Below are positions 26,439 to 35,138 of a stretch of DNA of 64,000 nucleotides, in pieces. This DNA comes from Plantactinospora sp. KBS50 (GTDB lineage Bacteria > Actinomycetota > Actinomycetes > Mycobacteriales > Micromonosporaceae): assembly GCF_002285795.1 (NCBI RefSeq), contig NZ_CP022961.1, positions 3,228,001 through 3,292,000 of the forward strand, in the 5' to 3' direction. Position 1 is the stretch's first letter; each line of letters starts with the position of its first letter. The translations under genes and the position numbers were made by a program. A model generated the notes under the pieces. It made no database searches. It was given only the letters and a program-made list of their open reading frames with translations, and was not told where the DNA came from.

Positions 26439-27002
26439 TCAGGCGTTCCAGTACTGACCCACCAGATCGGTCGCCTGCGACTCCCACTGCGCGTACGCAT
26501 CCGGGTACGCCGACACCTGAACCTTCTGCGCCGCCTCGGTCAACGGCAACTCATGCCAGTTCGGCACATCCTTCAACGCCTTCTGGAACGCCGTCGTCGC
26601 ATACTCCGGATCCGTGATCTCATCCGGCGAACCCCAACCCGAGGTCGGCCGCTGCTGGAACAGACCCAACGAATCATGATCGTTGGCCGCACCCAGATCA
26701 CCCAGATTCTTCAACTTCGACTCCTGCATCGCCGTGGCCACCGAAATCACCGCGGCCCGCTCATCCAGACCGTTCTTCTTCGTAGCCGCCACGATCGCCT
26801 TGACATTCGCCTTCTGCTCATCACCCAGATCGACGTGCGACTGCCCACCCGAAGGCTGAGCCACCGCCACCGCCGACACACGATCCGCAGCCACCGCCGG
26901 ACCCGAGGCCAACACACCCGTGACCGGACCGGCCACCACACCACCGGCAAACGCCAGACCGGCAACCGACAACACACTCTTACGCAGCATCGTGGTCTTC
27001 AT
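26439..27002 (-). CDS. Secreted lysozyme/transglycosylase-like protein, paralogue A
   Basis: This 187-residue exported protein has a signal peptide (MKTTMLRKSVLSVAGLAFAG, ending near AVA). The mature part looks like a small lysozyme or lytic transglycosylase-type fold. The probable catalytic Glu is in ATAMQESKLKNLG, followed by DHDSLGLFQQRPTSGWGSPDE. Such proteins are often labelled only as hypothetical or 'heavy metal transporter' in databases. ATG 27002 follows GAGGAG. Its paralogue at 28617-29225 is highly similar in the mature part (KVQVSAYPDAYAQWESQA is identical). Cell-wall remodelling is inference. Confidence 0.82.
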   Translation of the reverse strand: MKTTMLRKSVLSVAGLAFAGGVVAGPVTGVLASGPAVAADRVSAVAVAQPSGGQSHVDLGDEQKANVKAIVAATKKNGLDERAAVISVATAMQESKLKNLGDLGAANDHDSLGLFQQRPTSGWGSPDEITDPEYATTAFQKALKDVPNWHELPLTEAAQKVQVSAYPDAYAQWESQATDLVGQYWNA

Positions 27003-27497
27003 CAGAAAAACTCCTCAAGGGGGTCAGGCCACCACGCGCACGCACAACCAGCAGGGGGACCGCACACGCGACAGCACCACACGGACGCTCGGGGGAACGC
27101 CCGAAAGAACATGAAGGGATTCCTGGGCGCGACACGCGCCCGGGGAACTCGGGGGTGGACGACCGGGCCGGCCCGTGGGCGGCTGCTGCGGTCATCCGGA
27201 CCGGGTATAACCGACCCCGGCCCGCCGGCATTCCCATCCGCGGGCCGGGCCGCGAGATCATCCGCGACCGGCCGGGCCGTAGCCCCCAGGGCAGTGAACC
27301 GCTGGGCCGTGACCGTGGGGCCGTGGACCGTGGACCGTGGCCGTGGACCGTGGGGCCGTGGACCGTGGGCCGGGGACCTGGGGGTCGGGGGTCGGTCCCC
27401 GCGCCGCGACCCGGTACAACGCCCCGGGCCACCGACCCATTCCGGCCAACCCGACAAATCGCCCCGGCGCCGGTGTGCCGGCGGTCACCCGGCCCGG
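27003..27497. other. Non-coding 495 bp with leader and short repeats
   Basis: No gene is supported here. The part nearest 27003 should be promoter and leader of paralogue A; a TATAACCGACC element at 27206-27216 resembles the TGTAACGACC boxes upstream of paralogue B. At about 27306-27370 there is an irregular array of CCGTGGA/CCGTGGG heptamers. The remainder, up to the TetR stop at 27498, shows nothing I recognise. Confidence 0.55.
27306..27370. repeat. Irregular CCGTGGA heptamer array
   Basis: About eight copies of CCGTGGA or CCGTGGG occur head to tail with small gaps. Read in any frame it gives low-complexity peptide, so it is treated as non-coding simple repeat. Confidence 0.65.
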
Positions 27498-28070
27498 TCA
27501 GCCGGCGAAGCGGTCGAGGAACAGCGCGATGCGCCGGTCCTGGGTCTCGCGCGGCAGGCGGTCGCCGCGCATCAACGTGACGATGCCGTGCAGACCGGCC
27601 CAGAACACCTCGGTGTGCACATCGAGGTCGTCGTCGCCGGCGAACGGCCGGACCGCGTCGCGGATCGTCCCGAACGCCTCGCGCAGGGCCGCGGGCGTCT
27701 CCGGGTGGGCGAACCGCAGATCCACGGCGTGCACGAACATGGCGTCGTACAGCGCCGGATGCCGCTCGGCGAAGTCGAGATAGGCCGCCACGACCGCGGC
27801 CAGCGCCGCCCGCCCGGTCCGGGCACCGGCACGGGCCGCGCGCAGCCGGTCGGCGATCTCGGCGAAGCCCTCCACCGCGACGGCCGCCATGATCGCGCCC
27901 TTGCCGCGGAAGTGGCTGTAGAGCACCGGTTGGCTGTACTCGATCAGCTCGGCCAGCCGGCGGGTGGTCACCGCGTCCCAGCCCTCGGATTCGGCGAGGT
28001 CCCGGGCGGTCGTGACGATCAGCCGCTCCCGTCGCGTGCGCTCCCGCGCCCGGCGTTCGCGGACAGACAT
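27498..28070 (-). CDS. TetR/AcrR-family transcriptional regulator
   Basis: This 190-residue repressor has an N-terminal TetR helix-turn-helix (LIVTTARDLAESEGWDAVTT, RRLAELIEYSQPVLYSHFRGK). A C-terminal ligand/dimerisation domain follows (HPALYDAMFVHAVDLRF, VFWAGLHGIVTLMRG). ATG 28070 has AGGA 7 nt upstream; GTG 28076 is also possible. It is divergent from the DUF4267 gene, and the intervening 94 bp hold two perfect 13-bp palindromes, so auto-regulation and control of the neighbour are likely. Confidence 0.92.
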   Translation of the reverse strand: MSVRERRARERTRRERLIVTTARDLAESEGWDAVTTRRLAELIEYSQPVLYSHFRGKGAIMAAVAVEGFAEIADRLRAARAGARTGRAALAAVVAAYLDFAERHPALYDAMFVHAVDLRFAHPETPAALREAFGTIRDAVRPFAGDDDLDVHTEVFWAGLHGIVTLMRGDRLPRETQDRRIALFLDRFAG

Positions 28071-28079
28071 GGCCACATC

Positions 28080-28143
28080 CTAGCGCCGCTAGCCAACCTG
28101 CCCGAGCTACTGCTAGTCTCGCTCGAGTTTCTAGCAGTGCTAG
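28080..28143. promoter_or_regulatory. Twin TetR operator palindromes
   Basis: CTAGCGCCGCTAG (28080-28092) and CTAGCAGTGCTAG (28131-28143) are both perfect 6-1-6 inverted repeats with shared CTAGC arms. A half-site TGCTAG lies at 28111-28116. They occupy the divergent promoter region of the TetR and DUF4267 genes. This is the pattern of a TetR dimer operator pair. Confidence 0.87.
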
Positions 28144-28164
28144 CAAACGCGAAAGGATCCGGTC

Positions 28165-28536
28165 GTGCTCTCCTCACTCGCCTACGGACTCGCCGTCGTC
28201 CTCGACCTCTTCATCGCCGTCATCGGCGCCCGCTTCCTGCTGGCACCGCATTCCGCGGCGGCGGGCTACGGAGTGCCGGCCAAACCCGAGGGCGACCGCG
28301 CCTACCTGGCCGTCAAGGGCGTACGGGACCTCAGCCTCGGCATCGTGGGCCTGGCCCTGCTGGTCTTCGTCGGTGCCCGGGCGGAGGCCTGGTTCATGCT
28401 CGCGGCCGCGCTGATCCCGCTCGGCGACATGGCGATCGTGCTACGCCACGGCGGCACGAAGGCCGCCGCCTTCGGCATCCACCTCAGCACCGCCGTCGTC
28501 GTCCTGCTCAGCGCGGCGTTGCTGTTCGCCGCGTGA
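28165..28536 (+). CDS. DUF4267 family small membrane protein
   Basis: This 123-residue protein has four predicted membrane helices: LAYGLAVVLDLFIAVIGARF, LSLGIVGLALLVFVGA, AWFMLAAALIPLGDMAIVL and GIHLSTAVVVLLSAALLFA. The segment GYGVPAKPEGDRAYLAVKGV is typical of DUF4267. GTG 28165 has AAAGGA upstream. Function is unknown. It is the likely target of the divergent TetR repressor, a common arrangement for this family. Confidence 0.87.
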   Translation: MLSSLAYGLAVVLDLFIAVIGARFLLAPHSAAAGYGVPAKPEGDRAYLAVKGVRDLSLGIVGLALLVFVGARAEAWFMLAAALIPLGDMAIVLRHGGTKAAAFGIHLSTAVVVLLSAALLFAA

Positions 28537-28561
28537 GCCCGGTTCCGGGGCGCGGACGGCG

Positions 28562-28601
28562 AACGGCCCCCGCCGTCACCGGGGTGACGGCGGGGGCCGT
28601 T
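28562..28601. terminator. Bidirectional terminator hairpin
   Basis: A perfect 19-bp inverted repeat (AACGGCCCCCGCCGTCACC, loop GG) lies between the convergent stops of the DUF4267 gene (28536) and the secreted paralogue B (28617). It reads TTT on the plus side and is suited to terminate both. Confidence 0.9.
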
Positions 28602-28616
28602 TCGGGATGGTCGGGG

Positions 28617-29225
28617 TCAGCCGGCCCAGTACTCGGCGACCAGGTCGGCGGCCTGGGACTCCCACTGCGCGTAGGCGTCCGGGTAGGCCGACACCTGAAC
28701 CTTCTGCGCGGCCACGGTCAGCGGCAGGTCATGCCAGCCCGACACGTTCTTCAGGCCGTTCAGGAAGGCCGTGGTGGCGTACTGCGGATCGGTGATCTGA
28801 TCCGGCGTACCCCAGCCCGAGGACGGGCGCTGCTGGAACAGACCCAGCGAGTCGTGGTCGTTGGCCGAGCCCAGGTGGCCCAGGTTCTCCAGCTTGGACT
28901 CCTGCATCGAGGTGGCGACCGCGATCACCGCGGCCCGCTCGTCCAGGCCGTTCTTCCTGGTGGCCTCGACGATGGCCTTCGCGTTGTCCTTCTGCTCGTC
29001 ACTCAGGTCGATCCGCGACTGCGCGCCCTGGGTGCCGTGCGGGATCAGCGCGGCCCGGTCCGGCGTCGAGGCGTCGGAGGTGATGCTCTGCACCAGCGCC
29101 ACCGGCTTGCCGACCGGGGTCGACGCGGTGTCGTGGGCCATTCCGGGTCCGGCGGCCATCGCGCCGGCGAAGGTCAGACCGATGGCGGTCAGCATGCCCT
29201 TGTGCATCATCGTCGTGTTCATCAT
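28617..29225 (-). CDS. Secreted lysozyme/transglycosylase-like protein, paralogue B
   Basis: This 202-residue exported protein is a paralogue of the 26439-27002 gene. It has a signal peptide (MLTAIGLTFAGAMAAGP) and a longer linker after it. The conserved mature domain is RIDLSDEQKDNAKAIVEATR, TSMQESKLENLGHLG, DHDSLGLFQQRPSSGWG and YPDAYAQWESQAADLV. The likely catalytic Glu is in MQESKL. GGAG lies just before ATG 29225; an in-frame ATG 29237 is less likely. The two copies flank the TetR/DUF4267 pair in the same orientation, so local duplication is likely. Confidence 0.82.
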   Translation of the reverse strand: MMNTTMMHKGMLTAIGLTFAGAMAAGPGMAHDTASTPVGKPVALVQSITSDASTPDRAALIPHGTQGAQSRIDLSDEQKDNAKAIVEATRKNGLDERAAVIAVATSMQESKLENLGHLGSANDHDSLGLFQQRPSSGWGTPDQITDPQYATTAFLNGLKNVSGWHDLPLTVAAQKVQVSAYPDAYAQWESQAADLVAEYWAG

Positions 29226-29584
29226 GGTGAGCTCCATTCGGGGGTTGCACGCCACGTGCCTTCGGGGGCGGCACGCGCGTGAGCACCAGTCGTGGGCGCT
29301 CGGGGGACGGGGGGTGGTCCGGCACGCGGTCGCAGCGGGGCGCTCCGTCGGCCGGGACCATGTGTAACGACCGGGGTCCCGCCAAATTCCGGCGCGGGAC
29401 TCCGTCATCCCAGCTCATCTGGTGGTTCTACTCGGCCGTACGGGACATGTAACGACCGCCTGGCCGCCAGGATTCCCCGGCGGCACCGGACATCCGGCGC
29501 AGCGCGCACGGATCGGGACGCGGTACCCGGGCGCCCCCGAACCGGACTAATGTTCGGGTTCCGGTAAGTCCTCAGGGAGGGTCG
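29226..29584. other. Non-coding 359 bp, divergent promoter region
   Basis: No gene is supported. The region carries promoters for paralogue B (minus) and the L,D-transpeptidase (plus). Two direct copies of TGTAACGACC, each preceded by GGGACCATG or GGGACATG, lie at 29363-29372 and 29448-29457, 85 bp apart. They may bind a response regulator. Confidence 0.55.
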
Positions 29585-30346
29585 ATGAAGCCCACTGCCA
29601 GAAAGACCGCCAGCCCGCCGCGCTGGCACCGGACCGCGGTCGCGGTCGCGACCGGGAGCGCCCTGCTGCTGCCGGCCGCACCCGCCTGGGCGGTCGGTCC
29701 GGCCAGCGCCGGGACGCCGGCCGCCGCCGCCAGGGCCGGGTTCCCGACAACCGTGCAGAGCGCGTACGCCGCGGCAGCCCGGCCGCTGCTGCGCCAGGGC
29801 GCCAAGGGCGCCACCGTGAGCACCCTGCAACGACGGCTGACGGACCTGCACTACGACGTGGGCGGGGTCGACGGCGACTTCGGACCGTCCACCTTCCACG
29901 CGGTCGTGGCGTTCCAGAAGGTCAACGGCCTGGCCCGGGACGGCATCGTCGGGCCGCGCACCTGGGCCGCGCTGGACCACCCGGCCGCGCCCGCGCCGCG
30001 GTACCGGCACGCGGGATACGCGGTCGAGGCGAGCCTGGGCCGGCAGGTGCTCTACCTGACCCGCAACGGCGCCGTGGTGCGGATCGTGGACATCTCCTCC
30101 GGCAAGAGCAGCACGCCCACCCCGACCGGCGACTACCGGGTCACCCGCCGGATCGACGGCTGGCGGCAGAGTCCGCTCGGGCTGCTGTGGCGGCCCAACT
30201 ACTTCCACGGCGGGTACGCGGTGCACGGCGCCACCTCGGTGCCGGCGTACCCGGCCAGCCACGGCTGCCTGCGGGTGCCGATCCCGGCCATGAACCGGCT
30301 CTGGTCGGTCCTGGGGGTCAACACGCCGGTACACGTCTACCGCTGA
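29585..30346 (+). CDS. L,D-transpeptidase with peptidoglycan-binding domain
   Basis: This 253-residue secreted enzyme starts with a signal peptide (TAVAVATGSALLLPAAPAWA). A PG_binding_1 repeat follows at about 68-130 (LLRQGAKGATVSTLQRRLTD, GDFGPSTFHAVVAFQK). The YkuD catalytic domain comes last, with His and Cys in AVHGATSVPAYPASHGCLRV. It forms 3-3 peptidoglycan cross-links or attaches proteins. ATG 29585 follows AGGGAGGG. Its neighbour upstream is a secreted lysozyme-like protein, so this looks like a cell-wall remodelling area. Confidence 0.94.
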   Translation: MKPTARKTASPPRWHRTAVAVATGSALLLPAAPAWAVGPASAGTPAAAARAGFPTTVQSAYAAAARPLLRQGAKGATVSTLQRRLTDLHYDVGGVDGDFGPSTFHAVVAFQKVNGLARDGIVGPRTWAALDHPAAPAPRYRHAGYAVEASLGRQVLYLTRNGAVVRIVDISSGKSSTPTPTGDYRVTRRIDGWRQSPLGLLWRPNYFHGGYAVHGATSVPAYPASHGCLRVPIPAMNRLWSVLGVNTPVHVYR

Positions 30347-30460
30347 ACGCGACGACCGGCGTCGCGGCCGGGCCGGGTCGGCCGCCCGACGCGGACCGCA
30401 CCGGCCCGGACCGGAGCCGCCGGGGCCGGGCCGGTGCGGTCCACGGTTACCATCGCCGGC

Positions 30461-30982
30461 ATGACCGGGATGAGGGTGCCGGACGCCCGCCGGGCCACCG
30501 TGGCCGACGTCGACGAACTGGTCCGGCTGCGGGCCGTCATGCTGGCCGGAATGGCCGACGGCGCCCCGGACGGCGGCGCACCGGACGGCGGCGAATGGCG
30601 CCGCGGCAGTGCCGCGACGCTGCGGACCCGGCTGGCCGAGCCGGACCCCACGCTCGCGGCGTTCGTGGTCGACCGGGACGGGACCGGCGCGCTGGCGGCC
30701 TGCGCGGTGGGCACCGTCGAACTGCGGCTCGGCGGGCCGGACAATCCGAGCGGCCGGGTCGGCCACGTCTTCAACGTCGCCACCGACCCGGACCGGCGCC
30801 GCCGGGGCTACTCACGGGCCTGCGTGAGCGCCCTGCTGGACTGGTTCCGGGCGGCCGACGTACGCCGGATCGACCTGCGGGCCTCCGCCGAGGGCGAGCC
30901 GCTGTACCGGTCGCTCGGCTTCGTCCGTACCCGGGACCCGGCCATGCGGCTGCGCGGACCCGGCGCCGGGCCGCCGGCCTGA
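30461..30982 (+). CDS. GNAT family N-acetyltransferase
   Basis: This protein of about 173 residues has the GNAT pattern: RRATVADVDELVRLRAVMLA at the start, the central beta strand GRVGHVFNVATDPDRRRRGY with the acetyl-CoA loop RRRGYS, and the closing strand EPLYRSLGFVR. Substrate is unknown. The start is uncertain: ATG 30461 or 30470, without a clear ribosome site. It stands alone between the transpeptidase and ltrA genes. Confidence 0.87.
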   Translation: MTGMRVPDARRATVADVDELVRLRAVMLAGMADGAPDGGAPDGGEWRRGSAATLRTRLAEPDPTLAAFVVDRDGTGALAACAVGTVELRLGGPDNPSGRVGHVFNVATDPDRRRRGYSRACVSALLDWFRAADVRRIDLRASAEGEPLYRSLGFVRTRDPAMRLRGPGAGPPA

Positions 30983-31044
30983 CCCGACCCGGACCCGCCG
31001 GCCCGACCCGCGACGGACCCCCGGCCCGGCGCGGCGGAGTCCGG

Positions 31045-31100
31045 GTCGGGGCAGGGCGACGTCGGGACAGGGCGACGTCGGGACAGGGCGACGTCGGGGC
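31045..31100. repeat. 16-bp tandem repeat upstream of ltrA
   Basis: GTCGGGGCAGGGCGAC followed by two copies of GTCGGGACAGGGCGAC and a partial fourth, starting at 31045, 31061 and 31077. It is non-coding, 60-115 bp before the ltrA start. Confidence 0.85.
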
Positions 31101-31162
31101 CGACGGGGGCGGGGTCGGCGATTCGGGCCGGATGGCCGGGTCGCCGTTGGTACGACTGAGGT

Positions 31163-32403
31163 GTGCAGGCGTGGCTGGGTCGGTTCCTCACCCCCGGGGT
31201 CGGGGCGGGACGCCTGCTGCGCCCGCGGGAGGCACCGCGCCGGGCGTCGTTCCTGGAACTCTTCTTCGACCTGGCGTTCATCCTCGCCCTGAACCGGGTG
31301 GCCCAGGCGCTGGAGGACGACCTCACCGCCGGCGGGATCTACCGGACCGCGCTGCTGCTGGCCGCGATCTGGTGGGTCTGGTTCGTGACCGCCTGGTCGA
31401 CGGACTGGTTCGACCCGCGCACGCCGCTGATCATCGCGCTGCTGATCTGGGTGATGCTCGGCGGCCTGCTGATGGCCGGCACGGCGACCAGCGCGTACGC
31501 CGGCGGGGCGCTGCTGTTCGCGGGCGCGTACGTGGCGATCCACCTGGGCCGGCCCGGCCTGCTGCTGCCGGCCCTGCGCGGCCACCCGCTGCGGGTCAGG
31601 ACGGTGCGGGTGGCGGTCTGGTTCGTGGCGTCCGGGGCGCTCTGGCTGGCCGGGGCGCTCCTTCCGGCCGCCCGGGTGGCACTCTGGACCGCGGCCCTGG
31701 TCATGGAGTACTCGCTGGCCTGGCTGCGCTGGCCGACCCCCGGCCTGGGCCGCAGCGCATGGGCGGAACTGCGGATCACCCCGGAGCACCTGGCCGAGCG
31801 GTACCAGCAGATCTACATCATCGCCCTGGGCGAACCCATCCTGGGCGCCGGCATCGCGTTCAGCCAGGCGCACCTGGACCTGCCGACGATCCTGGCGTAC
31901 GCGCTGGTCTTCGTCGTCACGATAAGCGTCGGCCGGCTGTACCTGCTGCCCGGCGGCGAGCGGCTCGGCGGCGCCATCGCGGAGAGGGGCCGTCCGGAAG
32001 CCGTCTCGGCCTGCTGGCCGGCTACCTGCACCTGGTGATGATCGCCGGGGTGGTGGCCATCGGACTCGGCGCTCGCCTGATGGTCGAGGACCCGCTCACC
32101 CGGCAGCCGGCCGCGCTCGCGGCGCTGGTCGCCGGGCCGACGCTCACGCTCGCCGGCTGGATCCCGCTCGCGGCGCTGGTGCACCGCCGGATGTCCTGGC
32201 ACCGGCTGGCCGGGCTGCTCGCCATCGTCATCGCGGCGGTGCTGGGGCACGGCATGCCGCTGATCGCCAACGCCGCCGTGCTGACCGCGCTGATGCTGCT
32301 GACCGCGCACGGCGACATGCTCGTGCACCGGCGCCCCGGCCCGGACCGGGCCGCGCCTGACGTGGGTGGGGGCACGGCCGGGCCGGCCGGACCGGCTGGT
32401 TAG
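31163..32403 (+). CDS. Low-temperature-requirement A (LtrA) family membrane protein, frameshifted
   Basis: The N-terminal part, read from GTG 31163, is a typical LtrA protein (APRRASFLELFFDLAFILAL, then many membrane helices). After PGGERLGGAIA the frame runs into an artificial end at 32038. The remaining helices continue in the next frame (RLGLLAGYLHLVMIAGVVAI to the stop at 32403). One missing G in the run at 31980-31982 joins the two halves as GAIAGEGPSGSRLG. The whole would be about 412 residues. Function is unknown; LtrA is reported to affect growth at low temperature in Listeria. It is either a sequencing error or a very recent frameshift. Confidence 0.82.
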
Positions 32404-32456
32404 GGTGCCGTGCGGCGCCCACGAGGTGCCCACCGACCTTCGGCGAAAGGCCCGTC

Positions 32457-34250
32457 ATGACCCTTCCCCCCGGAACGTCGCGCCGTCAGGTGCTCGCCGC
32501 CGCGGCGGCCGCGGCCGCGGCCCCGCTGGTGGCCGCCGGCCCCGCCCAGGCACACCGGCCGACCCGCCCGCAGAGCTGGAGCCTCACCCTGCTCGGCACC
32601 TCCGACACGCACGGCAACGTCTACAACTGGGACTACTACAAGGACGCCGAGTTCGACGACTCGAAGCAGAACGACGTGGGTCTGGCCAAGATCGCCACCC
32701 TGATCAACGAGATCCGCGCCGAGCGCCGCAACCGGGGCATCCTGGTGCTCGACGCCGGCGACACCATCCAGGGCACCCCGCTCACGACGTACTACGCCAA
32801 GCAGGAGCCGATCACCGAGACCCACCAGCGGCACCCGATGGCCCGCGCGATGAACGTCATCGACTACGACGCCGTGACGCTGGGCAACCACGAGTTCAAC
32901 TACGGTCTGCCGCTGCTGGACCTGTGGATCCGCCAGCTCGGCTTCCCGGCGCTGGCCGCCAACGCGGTGAACGCCAGGACCGGCCGGCCCGCCTTCACCC
33001 CGTACGTCATCAAGAAGGTCGACCTGGGTCCTGGCGCCCCGGCGTTGCGGGTGGGCATTCTCGGCCTGACCAATCCCGGCGTGGCGATCTGGGACCGGGG
33101 CAACGTCGAGGGCCGGCTGCGCTTCGAGGACATGGTCGCGACCGCCGCGAAGTACGTGCCGATCATGCGCGCCCGCGGCGCGGACCTGGTGGTCCTCTCG
33201 GCGCACGGCGGCGACAGCGGCACCTCCAGCTACGGCCCCGAGTTGCCGGTGGAGAACCCGACGGCGCTGATCGCCCAGCGGGTACCCGGGATCGACGCGA
33301 TCCTCTTCGGTCACGCGCACCTGGAGATTCCGGAGAAGTTCGTCACCAACGAGCAGACCGGCGCGCAGGTGCTCACCTCGGAACCGTCCAAGTGGGGCCA
33401 GCGGCTGACCCGGATGGACTTCACGCTGAGCCGCCAGCGCGGCCGGTGGGTCGTCACCGACAAGCACGCCACCATGCTCAACAGCAACACCGTGGTCGAG
33501 GACCCGAAGGTGCTGGCCGCCGTGCGCGCCCAGCACAACACCACGGTCGGGTACGTCAACCAGGTCGTCGCCACCTCGGTGACCGAGCTGTCCGCGGCGG
33601 CCTCGCGGTACCGGGACACCCCGATCCTGGACTACATCAACAAGGTGCAGACCGACACGGTCGCCGCGGCGCTGGCCGGCGGCGAGTACGCCCAGTTGCC
33701 GGTGCTCTCGATCGCCGCCCCGTTCAGCCGGGACGCGGTGTTCCCGGCCGGCGAGGTGAAGATCAAGGACGTGGCGGGGCTCTACATCTACGACAACACC
33801 CTGGAGGCGGTCGTGCTGACCGGCGCTCAGGTGCGGGCGTACCTGGAGTACTCGGCGAAGTACTTCGTGACCCTGGCCCCGGACGCACCGGTCGACCCGG
33901 AGACGATCAGCGACCCGGCCGTGCCGGACTACAACTACGACACCCTGTCCGGCGTGGACTACGAGATCGACATCAGCCGGCCGGTGGGCGAGCGGATCAC
34001 CACGCTGAACCATCCGGGCACCGACACCCCGGTCGGGGACGACGAGCGGTTCGTGGTGGCGGTGAACAACTACCGGCGCAGCGGCGGCGGCAACTTCCCG
34101 GGCATCGTGCAGACCCAGGTCTACAACGAGCAGCAGGAGATCCGCCAACTGCTCATCGACTGGGCCCAGGACCGCGGCGCCATCGACCCGGCGGACTTCT
34201 TCGAGCCGAACTGGCGGCTGGTCCGCGCGGGCGTTCCGGTCTTCGAGTGA
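32457..34250 (+). CDS. Exported 5'-nucleotidase / 2',3'-cyclic phosphodiesterase family
   Basis: This 597-residue metallophosphoesterase has a Tat signal (TSRRQVLAAAAAAAAAPLVA). The N-terminal calcineurin-like domain shows the metal motifs LGTSDTHGN, DAGDTIQGT, GNHEFNYG, LSAHGGD and FGHAH. The C-terminal 5'-nucleotidase domain (about 370-560) binds the nucleotide (LSIAAPFSRDAVFPAG, NNYRRSGGGNFPG). It releases phosphate and nucleosides outside the cell. ATG 32457 follows a GGCGAAAGG site. A bidirectional terminator lies downstream. Confidence 0.94.
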   Translation: MTLPPGTSRRQVLAAAAAAAAAPLVAAGPAQAHRPTRPQSWSLTLLGTSDTHGNVYNWDYYKDAEFDDSKQNDVGLAKIATLINEIRAERRNRGILVLDAGDTIQGTPLTTYYAKQEPITETHQRHPMARAMNVIDYDAVTLGNHEFNYGLPLLDLWIRQLGFPALAANAVNARTGRPAFTPYVIKKVDLGPGAPALRVGILGLTNPGVAIWDRGNVEGRLRFEDMVATAAKYVPIMRARGADLVVLSAHGGDSGTSSYGPELPVENPTALIAQRVPGIDAILFGHAHLEIPEKFVTNEQTGAQVLTSEPSKWGQRLTRMDFTLSRQRGRWVVTDKHATMLNSNTVVEDPKVLAAVRAQHNTTVGYVNQVVATSVTELSAAASRYRDTPILDYINKVQTDTVAAALAGGEYAQLPVLSIAAPFSRDAVFPAGEVKIKDVAGLYIYDNTLEAVVLTGAQVRAYLEYSAKYFVTLAPDAPVDPETISDPAVPDYNYDTLSGVDYEIDISRPVGERITTLNHPGTDTPVGDDERFVVAVNNYRRSGGGNFPGIVQTQVYNEQQEIRQLLIDWAQDRGAIDPADFFEPNWRLVRAGVPVFE

Positions 34251-34327
34251 GGCGAGCGCGCCGGCCCCGGGCGCGGCGCCGGCCCGGACCGACGCCAGGG
34301 CGCCGGTCCGGGCCGGTGTGATCAGGT

Positions 34328-34357
34328 CCGGGCCGCGGTCAGCCGACCGCGGCCCGG
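34328..34357. terminator. Bidirectional terminator hairpin
   Basis: CCGGGCCGCGGTC - AGCC - GACCGCGGCCCGG forms a perfect 13-bp stem with a 4-nt loop. It lies between the convergent stops of the nucleotidase (34250) and the LPXTG-like surface protein (34366). Confidence 0.88.
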
Positions 34358-34365
34358 ACGCACGG

Positions 34366-35103
34366 TCAGCCGAGTCGTGCGGCGCCCCGACCCCGCCGGC
34401 GCCGCGCGGCGACGGTCAGCAGGATCAGCAGGGCACCCACCGCCACGGCGGCGATGCCGATGGTCAGCTGCGGTCCGACGCTGCTGCCGGTGACCGGCAG
34501 CGGGTCGCCGTGGTGGCGCGGCTCGATGGTCAGCACCAGCGTCGCGGTGCTCCCGGTGGTCAGGCCGGTGCCGGTCACCTGGATGCTGCCCACGCGGCAG
34601 ATCCGGACGGTCGTCACGAAGTGGCCGGCGGCGTTCGCCGTCACCGTGATCGGGCTCGGCAGGCTGTTGGACCGGCAGTAGCCGTCGTGCCCGTCGTGTC
34701 CGTCGTGCCAGTCGGGTGACCCCGACCCTTCCCAACCGTCCGGACCGTCGGCCAGCGGGGCCATCGCGCCCACGCCGCCGGGTGCGGCCGGGGCAACGGC
34801 CGGCGCGGCACCGGCCGCGGTGGGCAGGACCGCGAAGGTCAGCCGCACGCGTTCGTTGGCGCCGTAGTTGTCACCGACGATCGTCACCGGGTCGCCCACC
34901 AGCACGGTCGGGTCCGGGCTGGTCAGCCGCGGCCCGGCCGGCGGGTACGGCGGCGGGGGCTGCGGGGTCACCGTCGAGGTCGGCGTGGCCGTCGGCGGGA
35001 TGCTGGGCTGCGGCGTGAAAGGCTGAGCAGCCCCCGCCGCGGCCGGTACGCCCCAGAGGGCGACGCCGGCCGTGATAGCGATCATGATGCGGGAGAGCCG
35101 CAT
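34366..35103 (-). CDS. Surface protein with LPXTG-like C-terminal anchor
   Basis: This 245-residue exported protein has a signal peptide (MIAITAGVALWGVPAAAGAA) and a Pro/Thr-rich stretch. An Ig-like module follows (TSPDPTVLVGDPVTIVGDNY) and a His/Asp/Gly-rich loop (DWHDGHDGHDGY). The C-terminal sorting signal has LPVTG, a hydrophobic helix (GIAAVAVGALLILLTVAA) and a basic tail RRRRGRG, so sortase anchoring is likely. ATG 35103 has AAAGGA upstream. It lies just downstream of the DUF4012 gene on the same strand. Confidence 0.82.
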   Translation of the reverse strand: MRLSRIMIAITAGVALWGVPAAAGAAQPFTPQPSIPPTATPTSTVTPQPPPPYPPAGPRLTSPDPTVLVGDPVTIVGDNYGANERVRLTFAVLPTAAGAAPAVAPAAPGGVGAMAPLADGPDGWEGSGSPDWHDGHDGHDGYCRSNSLPSPITVTANAAGHFVTTVRICRVGSIQVTGTGLTTGSTATLVLTIEPRHHGDPLPVTGSSVGPQLTIGIAAVAVGALLILLTVAARRRRGRGAARLG

Positions 35104-35138
35104 GGCAGATCCTTTCCTCACTCGGGACATGGTGATCT

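Noticed and set aside
27306-27370. Coding repeat peptide in the CCGTGGA array
   Set aside because: No frame has a start, ribosome site and plausible length; the array lies in an intergenic region.
25791-29282. 1163-residue plus-strand open frame across the lysozyme-like and TetR genes
   Set aside because: Antisense to well-supported genes and through non-coding repeats. The composition is Arg/Pro/His-rich nonsense.
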